64,000 nt of DNA from Rhizobium sp. NFR07 (GCF_900111905.1 NZ_FOKM01000011.1:170358-234357), one strand, 5' to 3'; shown: positions 16,871 through 25,624, counted from the first letter of the stretch. Program-made: numbers and translations. Notes: generated by a model from the letters alone, not told the origin.

Positions 16871-17677
16871 ATGAATATATATAGACGCTGGGGGTTCAAC
16901 CAGAAGCAAAAGAGCGGTTTGACCGTCTGCGTAGCTCTTGCACTGTCGGGGATGCCTCTATCTGCCGCCGTAGCACAAACCGTTACTAAGATCGCAGTTG
17001 AAGGCATTTTTCCGCCATTCAACTATCTAGATTCAAAAGACCAGCTTCAGGGTTTCGACGTCGAAATTGCCAAGGCACTCTGTGAAAGCGCTAAACTTAC
17101 CTGCGATTTTGTCGTGCAGGACTGGGATGGCATGATCCCCAACCTGCTCGCGTCGAAATTCGACGCGATTGTCTCATCGATGTCGATGAGTGCCGAACGC
17201 AAGCAGCAAGTCGCTTTCACCGACCGTTACTACGACAGTCCGTCGGTCTTCGTCGTGCAGAAGACATCTGCGATAAAAACAACCGATGCGGAGGGCCTCA
17301 TGAAGGCGAAACTCGGCGTCACCCTGTCGACCTCCCAGGCGAGTTACGCTGAAGATCACTATCCTCATCTCGACAGGGTGGTCTTCCAATCCTCGCCCGA
17401 ACTTTACAAGGCGCTGGAAACCGGCGACGTCGATGTCATCCTCGAGGACAAGCTTGCCATCTACGACTGGCTGACCAACACCAAGGCGGGGCTCTGCTGT
17501 GAGTTCCGTGGCGGGGATGTCAAGGATGTAACATACTTTGGCGAAGGGGCAGGCATCGCCGTCCGGCCGGGCGATAAAGCCCTCTTGGACACGCTCAACC
17601 AGGCCTTGAGAGAGATACAGGCAAACGGAACCTACGATCAGATCAACGCGAAGTATTTCCCCTTCAGCATCCGATGA
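16871..17677 (+). CDS. Orphan periplasmic amino-acid-type ABC substrate-binding protein
   Basis: The 268-residue product has a Sec signal peptide (cleavage near AVA-QT, about residue 35). The solute-binding family 3 fold follows: EGIFPPFNYLDSKDQLQGFD is the classic opening, then AIVSSMSMSAERKQQVAFTD and a closing helix before KYFPFSI. The residues resemble Lys/Arg/ornithine or octopine/nopaline binders. ATG 16871 follows AAGGGGAAG. No permease or ATPase gene lies nearby. It is divergent from the GGDEF-EAL gene (149 bp between starts), so it may feed a distant ABC importer or serve as ligand-binding partner of a sensor; the latter is inference. Confidence 0.88.
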   Translation: MNIYRRWGFNQKQKSGLTVCVALALSGMPLSAAVAQTVTKIAVEGIFPPFNYLDSKDQLQGFDVEIAKALCESAKLTCDFVVQDWDGMIPNLLASKFDAIVSSMSMSAERKQQVAFTDRYYDSPSVFVVQKTSAIKTTDAEGLMKAKLGVTLSTSQASYAEDHYPHLDRVVFQSSPELYKALETGDVDVILEDKLAIYDWLTNTKAGLCCEFRGGDVKDVTYFGEGAGIAVRPGDKALLDTLNQALREIQANGTYDQINAKYFPFSIR

Positions 17678-17700
17678 GGAGGAAAGCCAGGCGAACCGGT

Positions 17701-17967
17701 TCAATCTGCTGATTGTTCTCTGTGTTCCAAATAGGCCGCGACAAACGATTCTCGTGAGCGCTCGAGGTGACGGGAATTGGCCGTCGCGGCCATACAGACC
17801 AGGATGGCGCTGCAATAGGCATGGCCCGAGTGGTCAGCCATATCTTCTCTGAGGTAGCGGAGCGCTTCTCGCGGACCATCTATCGCGAGTTCATGACCTT
17901 GATCGTCCAGGACATAAACCACGTTTGCCCATAGTCTGCGAAAGCTTGCTTCGATGACTGAACTCAA
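17701..17967 (-). CDS. DUF982 family protein
   Basis: About 88 residues with the DUF982 layout: a strand pair (ANVVYVLDDQGHELAI), the DGPREALRYLREDM helix, then a helix with the family Cys (YCSAILVCMAATANS) and a terminal helix (RESFVAAYLEHREQ). A TTG at 17967 is 6-7 bases after GAGGGAG and is preferred; an ATG 15 bases further upstream has no clear ribosome site. It ends 23 bp past the convergent binding-protein gene. Function unknown. Confidence 0.75.
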   Translation of the reverse strand: MSSVIEASFRRLWANVVYVLDDQGHELAIDGPREALRYLREDMADHSGHAYCSAILVCMAATANSRHLERSRESFVAAYLEHREQSAD

Positions 17968-18152
17968 GGCATTCTCCCTCATGGACTTGCCGCAACGGTC
18001 GAGCCGAAAGTCGTTGGTTGATGGAACAGATCAGGATCCCGCATTTGCCAGGCGGGCCAGTTGATTGCGAACTGCGCGTTATATGATGCGGTCGAACAAG
18101 AGGCTCTTTTCTTCCGGTAAGGCAAGGCCGGCTATCGACTGGGTCTTGAAAC

Positions 18153-18761
18153 TCAGGCGACCCGCTGAAATCTTGGCTTGAATTCTTCAAGATAGAATTG
18201 GCCCGGCGATTTCGCCGTTGCCATCGCCTCCGCCGCAGCCCTCGAGACCCCTTCAAACAAACCATCCCTTCCATCGGAAAATCGCAGAAGAAGCTTGCCA
18301 TCGGTCGGGCTGAAATGAATGGACTGGATCATCCGGGATTGCACCGCAAGTTCGGTCGTCTTAGCCGTTGCCATAAAAAGTTGCATCCGCCGCCGACTGT
18401 TCTTCTGCTCAATGCGGCGTCGGATCCTGCGACCCATCGTCACCACCAGCAGGCCGACGAAGCAGCCGATAACACCGCCAGCCGATTTGATCAGCACATC
18501 CGCCAGGTCCGCGTGCCTTGTTGGGGAGAGGGCCTGCATCATCTCCAATGCTGCCGGCAAAACGAATGAGGCGATAAGCGCGTACCGTAGCCGCCGCGGA
18601 TAGGCGATCACAACAAGCGTAACAAGGCCTGCAAAGGCGAGGAACCGATCCGTGTTGACGGTGAAGATCACCGGGGGACGAAAAGAAAGCGGTGACAATG
18701 TTGCGAATGCTATCACAATAAAGGTCACAACGATGGCGGCGAGGGCGAATTGTTTTCTCAT
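18153..18761 (-). CDS. VanZ-like membrane protein fused to a C-terminal KTSC domain
   Basis: The product is 202 residues. Residues 1-130 hold four hydrophobic helices in the VanZ-like arrangement; NTDRFLAFAGLVTLVV, ALEMMQALSPTRHADLADVL and the Gly-rich last helix are typical. After a basic linker (RRIRRRIEQKNSRRR), the last 60 residues form a KTSC domain: MIQSIHFSPTDGKLLLRF, a Gly turn, and AKSPGQFYLEEFKPRF matching the family ending. VanZ-like proteins are membrane proteins of mostly unknown function; KTSC is a small domain of unknown role. The start after GAGGATGG at 18761 is favoured over 18821. The fusion is discussed in findings. Confidence 0.78.
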   Translation of the reverse strand: MRKQFALAAIVVTFIVIAFATLSPLSFRPPVIFTVNTDRFLAFAGLVTLVVIAYPRRLRYALIASFVLPAALEMMQALSPTRHADLADVLIKSAGGVIGCFVGLLVVTMGRRIRRRIEQKNSRRRMQLFMATAKTTELAVQSRMIQSIHFSPTDGKLLLRFSDGRDGLFEGVSRAAAEAMATAKSPGQFYLEEFKPRFQRVA

Positions 18762-19042
18762 GTAACCATCCTCGTTGCTGGATCTTTCCAACTTCTTTCC
18801 AGCCAATATTTGAATGGCCACAAGGTTAATCGTCTATTCTATTTTGATGACGCTCGTGATCTTGCCAGCCGTTGGACTGAGGGCATTGCACATGTAGAGG
18901 GAAGGGCGGGGAGATTATCTCGATGACGCAGTGCTCGCCGAATACCCTGCAACCTCATGAAGACCCGAGCGCGCCGAATGGAATGCAGCAGGCGCGCCGG
19001 ATGATGGTAGGCGCGGCGGGCAGAAGTGCAACCTAGTAGTGG

Positions 19043-19252
19043 TTACCGTCCATCCGTTGTCGGAGTGCTTGCCACGGCATGCATCTCTTCGAGCACCGCG
19101 CCAAGGGCGAGCTCCAGGAGATATTTTGGGAACTGGACATCAAGATCTGTCGCGGTCTGGCTTGCGAACAAAATCATTCGAGTAAGAGAGGTGAGTTCCT
19201 GAAGCTTGTTGGAGTTAGCGATCTTGTCCAGACTTTCAGTTTGACGGCCCAT
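19043..19252 (-). CDS. Hypothetical small protein
   Basis: A 69-residue soluble, helical protein beginning MGRQTESLDKIANSNKLQEL, with a strong TTTGAGGAG ribosome site 5-6 bases upstream on the minus strand. A weakly amphipathic helix near the middle (LTRMILFASQTATDLDVQFP) and a C-terminal helix ending in EEMHAVA suggest a small helical bundle. No family is recognised. Confidence 0.6.
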   Translation of the reverse strand: MGRQTESLDKIANSNKLQELTSLTRMILFASQTATDLDVQFPKYLLELALGAVLEEMHAVASTPTTDGR

Positions 19253-19683
19253 TGTTCTCTCCTCAAAAATCAAGCTTCTATGGAGCAAGCGCGGGGTCGA
19301 TCCGGGAGGCAATGGTGGATGCCGTAGGGCACATTGCAGCGTCCCGTTCGAAGCGCTAGCTCGTCGCTATAGAGTAGCGTGATAATTGCAGCGCAACCGT
19401 GAGGTGAATAGTAGGTGAGGTAAATATATTCTCGATATATGAGACAGAACAATATCCCAGGACGCTCCGCCGCTGCGTCACGATTGCTAATCAGAAGAGG
19501 CAATGTTGAGCCGGCCCAACACAAGAAGCGACCATGATTGGCACTCTCAGCAGCAGCCAGCACTCGTCTGCGTCGCGCAGAGCCGCCGTAACGGAAAACA
19601 CGCAGCCCGCACATTTCGCACAACTTGAGCCAATGGTTTTGGCCGCGAGCTGCAGAGATCATCCGCGGCTTAAGTTTCAGAGG
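19253..19683. other. Gene-free stretch
   Basis: About 430 bases without a supported gene. The minus-strand frame 19270-19662 and plus-strand frame 19534-19839 look random. The upstream region of the 19252 gene shows AT-rich patches around 19415-19445 that could hold its promoter. Confidence 0.45.
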
Positions 19684-20070
19684 TCAGGCACGGCGTTTAA
19701 CCGGTATACTCTCGCAATTCAATTTGGGATTGAAGCCAGGCGGAACGCCTCTCGACGAAAGCCAGTAAAGACGCGCGAGGCTACAATGAACGCAGACGCA
19801 GGTCGCGACAGGGGTTCTCAGACGAGGCGTTTCTCCTGAACCGCCGTCACCTCCGATCTCTACGTCGATGAGACCGAGCTCGTCGGTTGAAGGCGAAACG
19901 ATAGGCGGTGGTCGCCAGATCAGGCCTTCGTCAAACGCAGTCGCCGAAGAATCGTGATCAGCATTCTCAGACTGTTGGTCGCGCTCCATGTCACGCAGGA
20001 TCCAGCGGTAGAATATCAGGATCGCGAACGCGAATAAGACAAGCGGTACGGCGTCTTGAAATTGGACCAT
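19684..20070 (-). CDS. Hypothetical membrane-anchored protein
   Basis: A 128-residue frame with an N-terminal membrane helix (VQFQDAVPLVLFAFAILIFY) followed by a charged, Pro-rich region. AAGAGC lies before the ATG. The C-terminal 45 residues look less protein-like, so the true product may have been altered by a frameshift. No family is recognised. Confidence 0.45.
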   Translation of the reverse strand: MVQFQDAVPLVLFAFAILIFYRWILRDMERDQQSENADHDSSATAFDEGLIWRPPPIVSPSTDELGLIDVEIGGDGGSGETPRLRTPVATCVCVHCSLARLYWLSSRGVPPGFNPKLNCESIPVKRRA

Positions 20071-20219
20071 ATCGTCTGCTCTTGATGAGGAGCCGCTTCA
20101 TGCGGCGATGGCCGGATTGTAAGAAGAGAACGTCTTCTTGTGATTAATTAAAACGATAAAAATGTAATAATTTGCGTTAATGCTCGACATGTCGTTGTAT
20201 TTCAAGCGGATGTGCCGGC

Positions 20220-20486
20220 TCACGTAATGATGGGCGCTAGTGTTTTTAGTTTATCAGGGTCTCTTAGTCCCATCCGGTATAAGTAAATTACCGTTCTAAT
20301 CAGTTGGCGTGCATCGACAGTACTTGGTAAGCCGGCGCCGATAAGCTCGTCGCAGACCGTCTTGATGATCCTGAAATCAGCAAGGGTTGGGTCGGGCTCA
20401 TCTTGCTTTTCTGGCTTAAGCACGGATGGCAATATCAGGGTTGAGTTTGTAATAACTGCCTCCGGGCGTGTATTGCGGTCTGGCAA
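20220..20486 (-). CDS. Hypothetical small helical protein
   Basis: An 88-residue soluble protein. After a polar N-terminus it shows a regular helical region (LADFRIIKTVCDELIGAGLP, then ARQLIRTVIYLYRMGLRDP). The composition is strongly protein-like. The only in-frame start at the 5' end is TTG, and its ribosome site is weak, so the start may be later. No named family is recognised. Confidence 0.55.
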   Translation of the reverse strand: MPDRNTRPEAVITNSTLILPSVLKPEKQDEPDPTLADFRIIKTVCDELIGAGLPSTVDARQLIRTVIYLYRMGLRDPDKLKTLAPIIT

Positions 20487-20893
20487 TTAGAGCATATCCC
20501 GAGCGCGTCGATATACTACTTGTAGTACATCTAAGGGCGCCCCTAAGCTGGCAACGCCCAAGAGTAAGGCGCGAAGCTGGAGTTGTCGGAATTTATCCAG
20601 CACAAACAATCGGGTTTCAGTCATGTCAGGGCTGTGCGAAACATATTCTACGCTCGGAGTATTCGCCGAAAGAGCAGTGGTTACTGCAGCAGAAAGATAT
20701 CTCCGCGCGGCGAGAGCCTCCAGGCTTAGTGGCGCTTAGAGCAAGCCCTGTTAGGCAAAAAAACAAGCGGTTATTATTTGACGTGAAAGCGAGGCGAGAA
20801 AGGCAGGCCATGCGGATTGCTTCCGCTTCAATGACCAGTTGCGCCGGGCCGTCGGTACCTGAACCAAAGTGCGCGAAAGTGAGGGTGAGTATG
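20487..20893. other. Gene-free stretch
   Basis: About 400 bases. A long plus-strand frame crosses it (20468-21280) but has no ribosome site and conflicts with the minus-strand DUF982 gene, so it is not accepted. Nothing else is seen. Confidence 0.45.
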
Positions 20894-21157
20894 TCAGGCG
20901 ATAAGGCGCGCTTCCATGGCGGCCGCGATGAAAGCATCGCGCGCCACTTCACTGTCGCATCTTTGCTCGGTGACGCCGATACAGGCTGCGCGGGCGGTGT
21001 GATAGTGGTAACCTCGAGGACCAGGCCACTCGGTTTCCATGAACAACAAGGCCCTGGTCGGCCCATCAATGCGTTGCGGCCAGCCATGGCGGATCTGAAT
21101 GTGGACGGGTCGCTGCCACAGATAGATAATTCGATCGTCGTGCGTCGTGGATTCCAT
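20894..21157 (-). CDS. DUF982 family protein
   Basis: About 87 residues: strand pair (LWQRPVHIQIRHGWPQRIDG), the PTRALLFMETEWPG helix, a helix holding the family Cys (HTARAACIGVTEQR) and a final helix (ARDAFIAAAMEARLI). The order and spacing match DUF982. The chosen ATG (21157) lies after GGGGATGAC; a second ATG at 21184 after AGAGAG is also possible. Function unknown. Confidence 0.72.
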   Translation of the reverse strand: MESTTHDDRIIYLWQRPVHIQIRHGWPQRIDGPTRALLFMETEWPGPRGYHYHTARAACIGVTEQRCDSEVARDAFIAAAMEARLIA

Positions 21158-21595
21158 CATGTCATCCCCAGTCAAGATCGACATAAAAGCTCTCTGGTTG
21201 ATGAAGATCAAGGGGGGTATGCATGCCAGCAGGAAGTGCGGGCTGACCTTCTTCTCTCCGTTTCTAATACAGGTCTTTGACAAAGCTAGACAATTGCCTT
21301 AAAGACGCGAGCATATATCACTTTTGTTGACGAAGTTTATTGGTCTGAGAGCCGCGTGGGCGCTTTTCGTTGCTTATCGATCAGCAAGATGATCTGGAAC
21401 ATTCGGAACGCGCGGAGAGACTGAGATCTTACTCTAGCCATGAGCCCTGGGATGCGTTGGTTGTTTCCTGCTCGAAGAGGTTGCAGCATGCTTCGATCAT
21501 CTGGACAATACATTCCAGGCGATCGGCAAGGCGACGAGGATAAGGCTTGGACGAGTGCGAACTGGCGTTAACTCAAGATCCGAGCAGACCTGTCG
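21158..21595. other. Gene-free stretch
   Basis: About 440 bases between the DUF982 gene and the 3' end of the phosphoesterase gene. No supported frame is seen; the upstream promoter of the DUF982 gene is expected here. Confidence 0.45.
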
Positions 21596-22381
21596 TCAGA
21601 CGAACATCTTTGTCTCACCATCGATCTTCAACACGGTCAAATTGCCGGTATAAAACGCGCCTGTATCAATCCCGATGCGACCAGGCCCGACGCTCGGTTC
21701 GTTGCCTGGTGTATGGCCGTGCACGACGGTGATCGCCCAGCCGGGACCCTGAGCGAGAAAAGGCTCGCGGATCCACATCAGGTCCTCATCATCTTGCTCT
21801 GCGATTTGAACTCTTGGTCGAAGGCCCGCGTGAACGAATACGAGGTCGCCGATTTTCAGGAGTATTGGCAAATGAGCGAGAAACTCGACATGGGATGCGG
21901 GCACCGCATCACCCAACAACCGCTTCAAATCGCCTGATTTGCTCTTCTGTCTCAGGTTTAAATGTCCGACGTCGATGCCGTAGGACATCAATGTCTGCTC
22001 TCCACCAAGATCGAGCCAATCCATGTACCGCTGCGGCTGTGCGATGAATTTGCTGAAGACGTCATCGTGGTTTCCGCACAACGCAAGCCGGCGCAACCCG
22101 AGATCGCTTGGCCGAAGAAGATGTTCGACCACCTGAAATGATGCCGGACCGCGATCTATATAATCGCCGAGGAGAACGACCAGCCCGGCGCGGCCGGTCT
22201 GACGGATGTCTTCCGCAATGCGAATTTCCGCCGCCTGCAATTCCTTTATGCAGCCGTGGACATCGCCGATCGCATATATCGGATAGGTTGCCGGCTCGTC
22301 GCCGAGATCAATTCGACGACGCGCCGGGATCGAGAAGGGAGCATCCGGGCGACGCGTCATCCAGTTAATGATCTTTTTCAT
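21596..22381 (-). CDS. PPP-type metallophosphoesterase (serine/threonine phosphatase-like)
   Basis: The 261-residue cytoplasmic protein carries all the metal-binding motifs of the calcineurin-like PPP family in order: GDVHG at 39-43, GDYIDRG at 72-78, GNHD at 103-106, VFVHAG near 193 and VHGHTP near 224. Known members remove phosphate from proteins or hydrolyse dinucleoside tetraphosphates. The GDYIDRG form is closest to bacterial PrpA/PrpB-type protein phosphatases and similar ApaH-like enzymes. The gene is monocistronic on the minus strand. It could oppose the tyrosine or serine kinases of the polysaccharide region, but nothing in the sequence shows that. Confidence 0.88.
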   Translation of the reverse strand: MKKIINWMTRRPDAPFSIPARRRIDLGDEPATYPIYAIGDVHGCIKELQAAEIRIAEDIRQTGRAGLVVLLGDYIDRGPASFQVVEHLLRPSDLGLRRLALCGNHDDVFSKFIAQPQRYMDWLDLGGEQTLMSYGIDVGHLNLRQKSKSGDLKRLLGDAVPASHVEFLAHLPILLKIGDLVFVHAGLRPRVQIAEQDDEDLMWIREPFLAQGPGWAITVVHGHTPGNEPSVGPGRIGIDTGAFYTGNLTVLKIDGETKMFV

Positions 22382-22530
22382 ATTTATCGCCAGGCCGATG
22401 CATTGGTCTCCCGCCCCGACAATGGGAATGCGCTTGCTAAGGTACCGTTAAGCTCCCCGGAACAAATCTTGCAAAGATGCAGACCTGCGATCAATTTTTC
22501 AGTGATGGCGCAGATCTGGTATGGAATGTC

Positions 22531-23310
22531 TCAATGACTTGCCCCCTCACTTAGTCGCGGCAGATCACCAAAACCAACGCGCTTCAATGCAAAGATCAGA
22601 TTTCCCCTGGTGGGGTCGTTCAACTCCCGGCGAAAGCTGACACCGAAACGGTCGATCAATAGGGAAAAATCTTCCAGTGCGATCAGCCTCGTCTCGATCT
22701 CGTCGCGTAGCGCTTGATCGATGATCGGTAATGGCAGAAATGCGCCGGCGAAACTGACCGCCCGCGACGCAAGTTCCGGCGTCATCGTGCCGCCGTTCAA
22801 GTTAAACTTGGCTCTGACGCTGCGGGTCTCCACGGATGATCCTCGCGCCTGCAGGAAGAGGGTCGACTGGGCGTGACCGATCGGCGGCGTTAAGAACGCG
22901 CATTCCCAACTGTCGTCCTGGCTGACGAACGTTGGTGGAGCATTGGGCTCTGGCGGGGAAAGCGAGGCGCAGGTTGCAGCCGGTTGAGTGAGTGTTGTCA
23001 GCGGCCTAGCGGCATCTCCTGCGATAAACGGCCAGGACGGGGCAGGCGGGTCGATGGGCGCTGCCGGCGATGCGCCAATCTTTTGCGCGGCCTCTGGCTT
23101 TATCCCGAGCCACAGTTTCAGTACCTTGAGATTTTTTCCGTCATTCGCAAGCAAAACCGTAGCGGCAATGGCGCCAATAGAAGCAAGCAGACATAAGACA
23201 AGCGGCCAACGGTTCGCCGGCCTGGGGGGCAGGCCCGCTCTTGCCATCGGTTTGGCCTCTTCGTCCACCAGACCTTGAAGCTCTGCGCTATCCAAAGATG
23301 ACGTAACCAT
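22531..23310 (-). CDS. Hypothetical membrane-anchored protein (DUF6030-like)
   Basis: The 259-residue protein has an N-terminal cytoplasmic stretch, one membrane helix (RWPLVLCLLASIGAIAATVL, about residues 34-53), a Pro/Ala-rich linker, and a periplasmic domain of about 150 residues with two Cys (ATCASLSP and WECAFLTPP) that could form a disulfide. It resembles rhizobial proteins annotated as DUF6030, but I am not certain of the family number. Its upstream neighbour on the same strand is distant, so it is probably transcribed alone. Confidence 0.6.
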   Translation of the reverse strand: MVTSSLDSAELQGLVDEEAKPMARAGLPPRPANRWPLVLCLLASIGAIAATVLLANDGKNLKVLKLWLGIKPEAAQKIGASPAAPIDPPAPSWPFIAGDAARPLTTLTQPAATCASLSPPEPNAPPTFVSQDDSWECAFLTPPIGHAQSTLFLQARGSSVETRSVRAKFNLNGGTMTPELASRAVSFAGAFLPLPIIDQALRDEIETRLIALEDFSLLIDRFGVSFRRELNDPTRGNLIFALKRVGFGDLPRLSEGASH

Positions 23311-23553
23311 GTTTTATCGCCAGTTTAGCGACCTTGATATTAACGGCGATGGAATGCCTTGACTATAACTTCTCGACACGACCTTCTGAGGTTCGCCATT
23401 TCCGTTAGTCGGGGGCCTTCTTCTGATAGTGCATTTCAAAAGAGCGCGAGAAACTGCCGGGAGCTGTCTGCCGAGGCGTCTGTTCCTAACTACAATTTTA
23501 CCAGTGGCCTTTAGGCGCTGTGACCACTATCGAACCTGAACTCCCTTGGGCTA

Positions 23554-23751
23554 ATGAGTGACATGACCGGCAAGAGAATAAACACCGTCCGTTCGCCAAG
23601 GATCACGTTCAGGAAGCGAAAACGGCCACTGATTAAGAACGTCCCGGAGCGACGCGGCCCATTGTCAGTGTCACCGCAGGTTGAGGAAGATTGGCCAGCC
23701 CTTGCCAAAAGACGCAAAGGCGATGAGGGGGAAATCAAAGACGACGACTAA
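23554..23751 (+). CDS. Hypothetical small basic protein
   Basis: A 65-residue frame, MSDMTGKRINTVRSPRITFR onward, strongly basic in the first half and ending acidic (DEGEIKDDD). The segregation of charges is unlike a chance frame, but the ribosome site is weak and no family is recognised. Confidence 0.4.
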   Translation: MSDMTGKRINTVRSPRITFRKRKRPLIKNVPERRGPLSVSPQVEEDWPALAKRRKGDEGEIKDDD

Positions 23752-23849
23752 TGGCGTCACCAATGTAGCGACGTGGTCGCGAGCGCTACAGGTTTCGTCG
23801 CCAGGGTCCGGTCCATTCTCTTAGACAGACGTGTCTGGCGGTAGCGCGG

Positions 23850-24041
23850 TCACTGTTTCGCCGGTGGTTCGCGGCCAAGCGCCTTTGCAAGCTTTAACCA
23901 GTCGCGTCCGCTGACATTTGAGATCCGCAGGATCTCGTAGGTCGATAAACCGGCGAGATCGGCGACGGTCGAGTACCCTCTCTGCGTCAACGACAGCAGA
24001 GCGGCCGGACTTAGCTTTAGGTATGCGAGCTTCGTGTTCAT
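23850..24041 (-). CDS. Small helix-hairpin-helix protein
   Basis: This 63-residue protein (MNTKLAYLKLSPAALLSLTQ at the start) reads as two helix-hairpin-helix units: LTQRGYSTVADLAGLS and then YEILRISNVSGRDWLKLAKA. The pattern of R-G-Y-x-T-V-x-D-L followed by L-x-x-I-x-N-V-x-G is that of the RNA polymerase alpha C-terminal domain fold, which binds DNA or protein. Stand-alone alpha-CTD-like small proteins are known in rhizobia. No Shine-Dalgarno is evident. Confidence 0.55.
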   Translation of the reverse strand: MNTKLAYLKLSPAALLSLTQRGYSTVADLAGLSTYEILRISNVSGRDWLKLAKALGREPPAKQ

Positions 24042-24353
24042 CAAGTCAAACTAGGCAGGTCATCTTTCGCGGGATACCCGCAAATGGGGGATGTCTGGCC
24101 CGTTAGCGTATCTCGTTGAAAATTGCAGCATCCGAAAATGCCATCTTCGGCTCCTCCAACCTTTTTTTCTTTGGCCGCGTGTTATCCGGCGTATTAGGAC
24201 CGCCGCGGATAGCCGCCACAATTCCGCCACCACGACCTGAGGGGCCGTTGCTCTCGTTACCACTAAAGGCGGGTTCCTAGGCAACAGGATGCGTATCACG
24301 AAACCCTTCGGGAGAGGCGGGACAATCTTCCGGCGCTTGGGCCAGTCGCAAGT
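24042..24353. other. Gene-free stretch
   Basis: About 310 bases, with the promoter region of the small helix-hairpin-helix gene at its left edge. No supported frame. Confidence 0.45.
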
Positions 24354-24563
24354 TCATTCGCGACCATTTCTCTGCTTGAAGAGAAGAATGAGCAGTGCGC
24401 CGAAGTAACCGACTTGCATCAGCAGGAGCGAGCCAACGCCGAAGGCAAGACTCCACCCAACGCTATAGCCACTGAAGGCGCTGGCAGTTCCCATCAGGAT
24501 TGCCATCAGCAACATCCTCAAGAAGGCGCATGGGATAAGAAGCGAGGGACAAAGGCGTTCCAT
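24354..24563 (-). CDS. ExoX/SyrA-like small membrane protein, putative exopolysaccharide repressor
   Basis: A 69-residue protein with two membrane helices: about 8-27, and 36-62 reading YSVGWSLAFGVGSLLLMQVG and then YFGALLILLF. The second helix with LMQVGYF-x-A-x-L-x-L-x-F and a short basic tail is the pattern of the ExoX/Psi/SyrA group, short rhizobial membrane proteins that lower exopolysaccharide synthesis. ExoX is thought to act on the initiating transferase ExoY. ATG 24563 follows AGGTG. The polysaccharide cluster, including an ExoY-type transferase, starts about 6.5 kb away. The assignment rests on a short pattern and is tentative. Confidence 0.55.
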   Translation of the reverse strand: MERLCPSLLIPCAFLRMLLMAILMGTASAFSGYSVGWSLAFGVGSLLLMQVGYFGALLILLFKQRNGRE

Positions 24564-24818
24564 TGGAATTAGCACCTATATCATGGTTAACGCCGCATTT
24601 ACACGAGTCTACGCCAAATTCAAATAATTATTGCTATAGGAAATAACCTAATTTTAGATGGATGACGGCTAAAAACATAAAATTAAGGCGAAAGACAATT
24701 TATGATATACTAAATTTAGTAGTCTTTTATTCGGCAGTTCAGGGTGTATAGTAGTTATCATTGAAGTGAGCTTCAGCGGGAGCGAAGCGCTTGTTTTATC
24801 AGCGACGAGGCACCCAGT

Positions 24819-25130
24819 ATGATGAAAAGCGATAGTTCAGCACGAGAAGAACTCACTTTGCCTCGGGTCTATGGGGTGGATGAAACTGTACGGCCGCATC
24901 TCTCCAGGTTCGATTATGTGATCGGCATTCCCGCGATCGTCGTCGGCGTGTTGTTTATTCTTGTTTTGGCAGTTTTGCTGGTGCCTTTCGCAATCATCCG
25001 ATCTTTATTCGGACGCATCCATGACGTGCTCGAGGAGCGGCGGGTTCGGTCCAGGATACCCCCTACGTCCGGGTCGATCCATGACTCGGTCTATTCGATG
25101 TCCGACGGCGGTGTTCGAAAGCCCCGTTGA
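24819..25130 (+). CDS. Hypothetical single-pass membrane protein
   Basis: A 103-residue protein: about 35 polar residues, one long hydrophobic helix (VIGIPAIVVGVLFILVLAVL and following), then an amphipathic basic region with RSLFGRIHDVLEERRVRSRI and a Ser-rich tail. This could be a small inner-membrane regulator or anchor. It follows an AT-rich 250-base stretch (24590-24760) that is probably a promoter region. No family is recognised. Confidence 0.55.
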   Translation: MMKSDSSAREELTLPRVYGVDETVRPHLSRFDYVIGIPAIVVGVLFILVLAVLLVPFAIIRSLFGRIHDVLEERRVRSRIPPTSGSIHDSVYSMSDGGVRKPR

Positions 25131-25315
25131 CGTGGATCATTTGACGCTGCTCCGCAAGGCGCCTTGAATAGTCCTCCGGCAATTCTGAACGCTTACGACG
25201 CGCCCGGCATCCTAAGACGCAGTGTTTATCGCCTCGCAAGAAGCTTATCGGAGCGCTGCTGATCGCTGTGGACGATCAATGATCGATTATCAGACCTGCC
25301 TGGACCGCTACGAAA

Positions 25316-25624
25316 TCACCGGCAGATCGCCGTACCATTTCCGTCGACTACGCAGCTTCTCATTGTGGCGCCTACGCTTCCCGACCGTCGCGAGCGACGT
25401 TCCTCGATAACGTTGGGGCGCCGACCGCCAAGGTGGCCAGACTGGCCTGCGCCCGGCCGTATCTCGAAATTCTGATTGCCGTAGGTACCGTAATATCCGC
25501 CGGTACCGTCAGGCTGGACCTCGAAGTTTCGGTATTGCTGTGCGCAGGCGCTATGCCCCGCGACGACTGCAAAAACGATCGAAAGTATCAGGTGAGAGCG
25601 GAGAGCTTGGCGGCCATGCGACAC
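25316..25624 (-). CDS. Small secreted protein of a duplicated two-gene cassette (intact copy)
   Basis: The 102-residue product has a signal peptide (LILSIVFAVVAGHSACA, cleavage before QQY). A Gly/Tyr/Asn-rich segment (GTGGYYGTYGNQNFEIRPGA), an Arg-rich stretch, and a C-terminal motif with two Cys (GATMRSCVVDGNGTAICR) follow. A GTG at 25624 sits after GAGGACG and is the best start. I recognise no family. A decayed copy lies at about 30075-30380, where the GYSGTYGNQN and GATLRSRMVD equivalents are still readable. It is 100 bp downstream of the KTSC gene on the same strand, and that pair is what is duplicated. Confidence 0.65.
   Translation of the reverse strand: MSHGRQALRSHLILSIVFAVVAGHSACAQQYRNFEVQPDGTGGYYGTYGNQNFEIRPGAGQSGHLGGRRPNVIEERRSRRSGSVGATMRSCVVDGNGTAICR

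Noticed and set aside
20468..21280. 270-residue plus-strand open frame
   Set aside because: No ribosome site, Arg/Ser-rich random composition, and it lies opposite a recognisable DUF982 gene.
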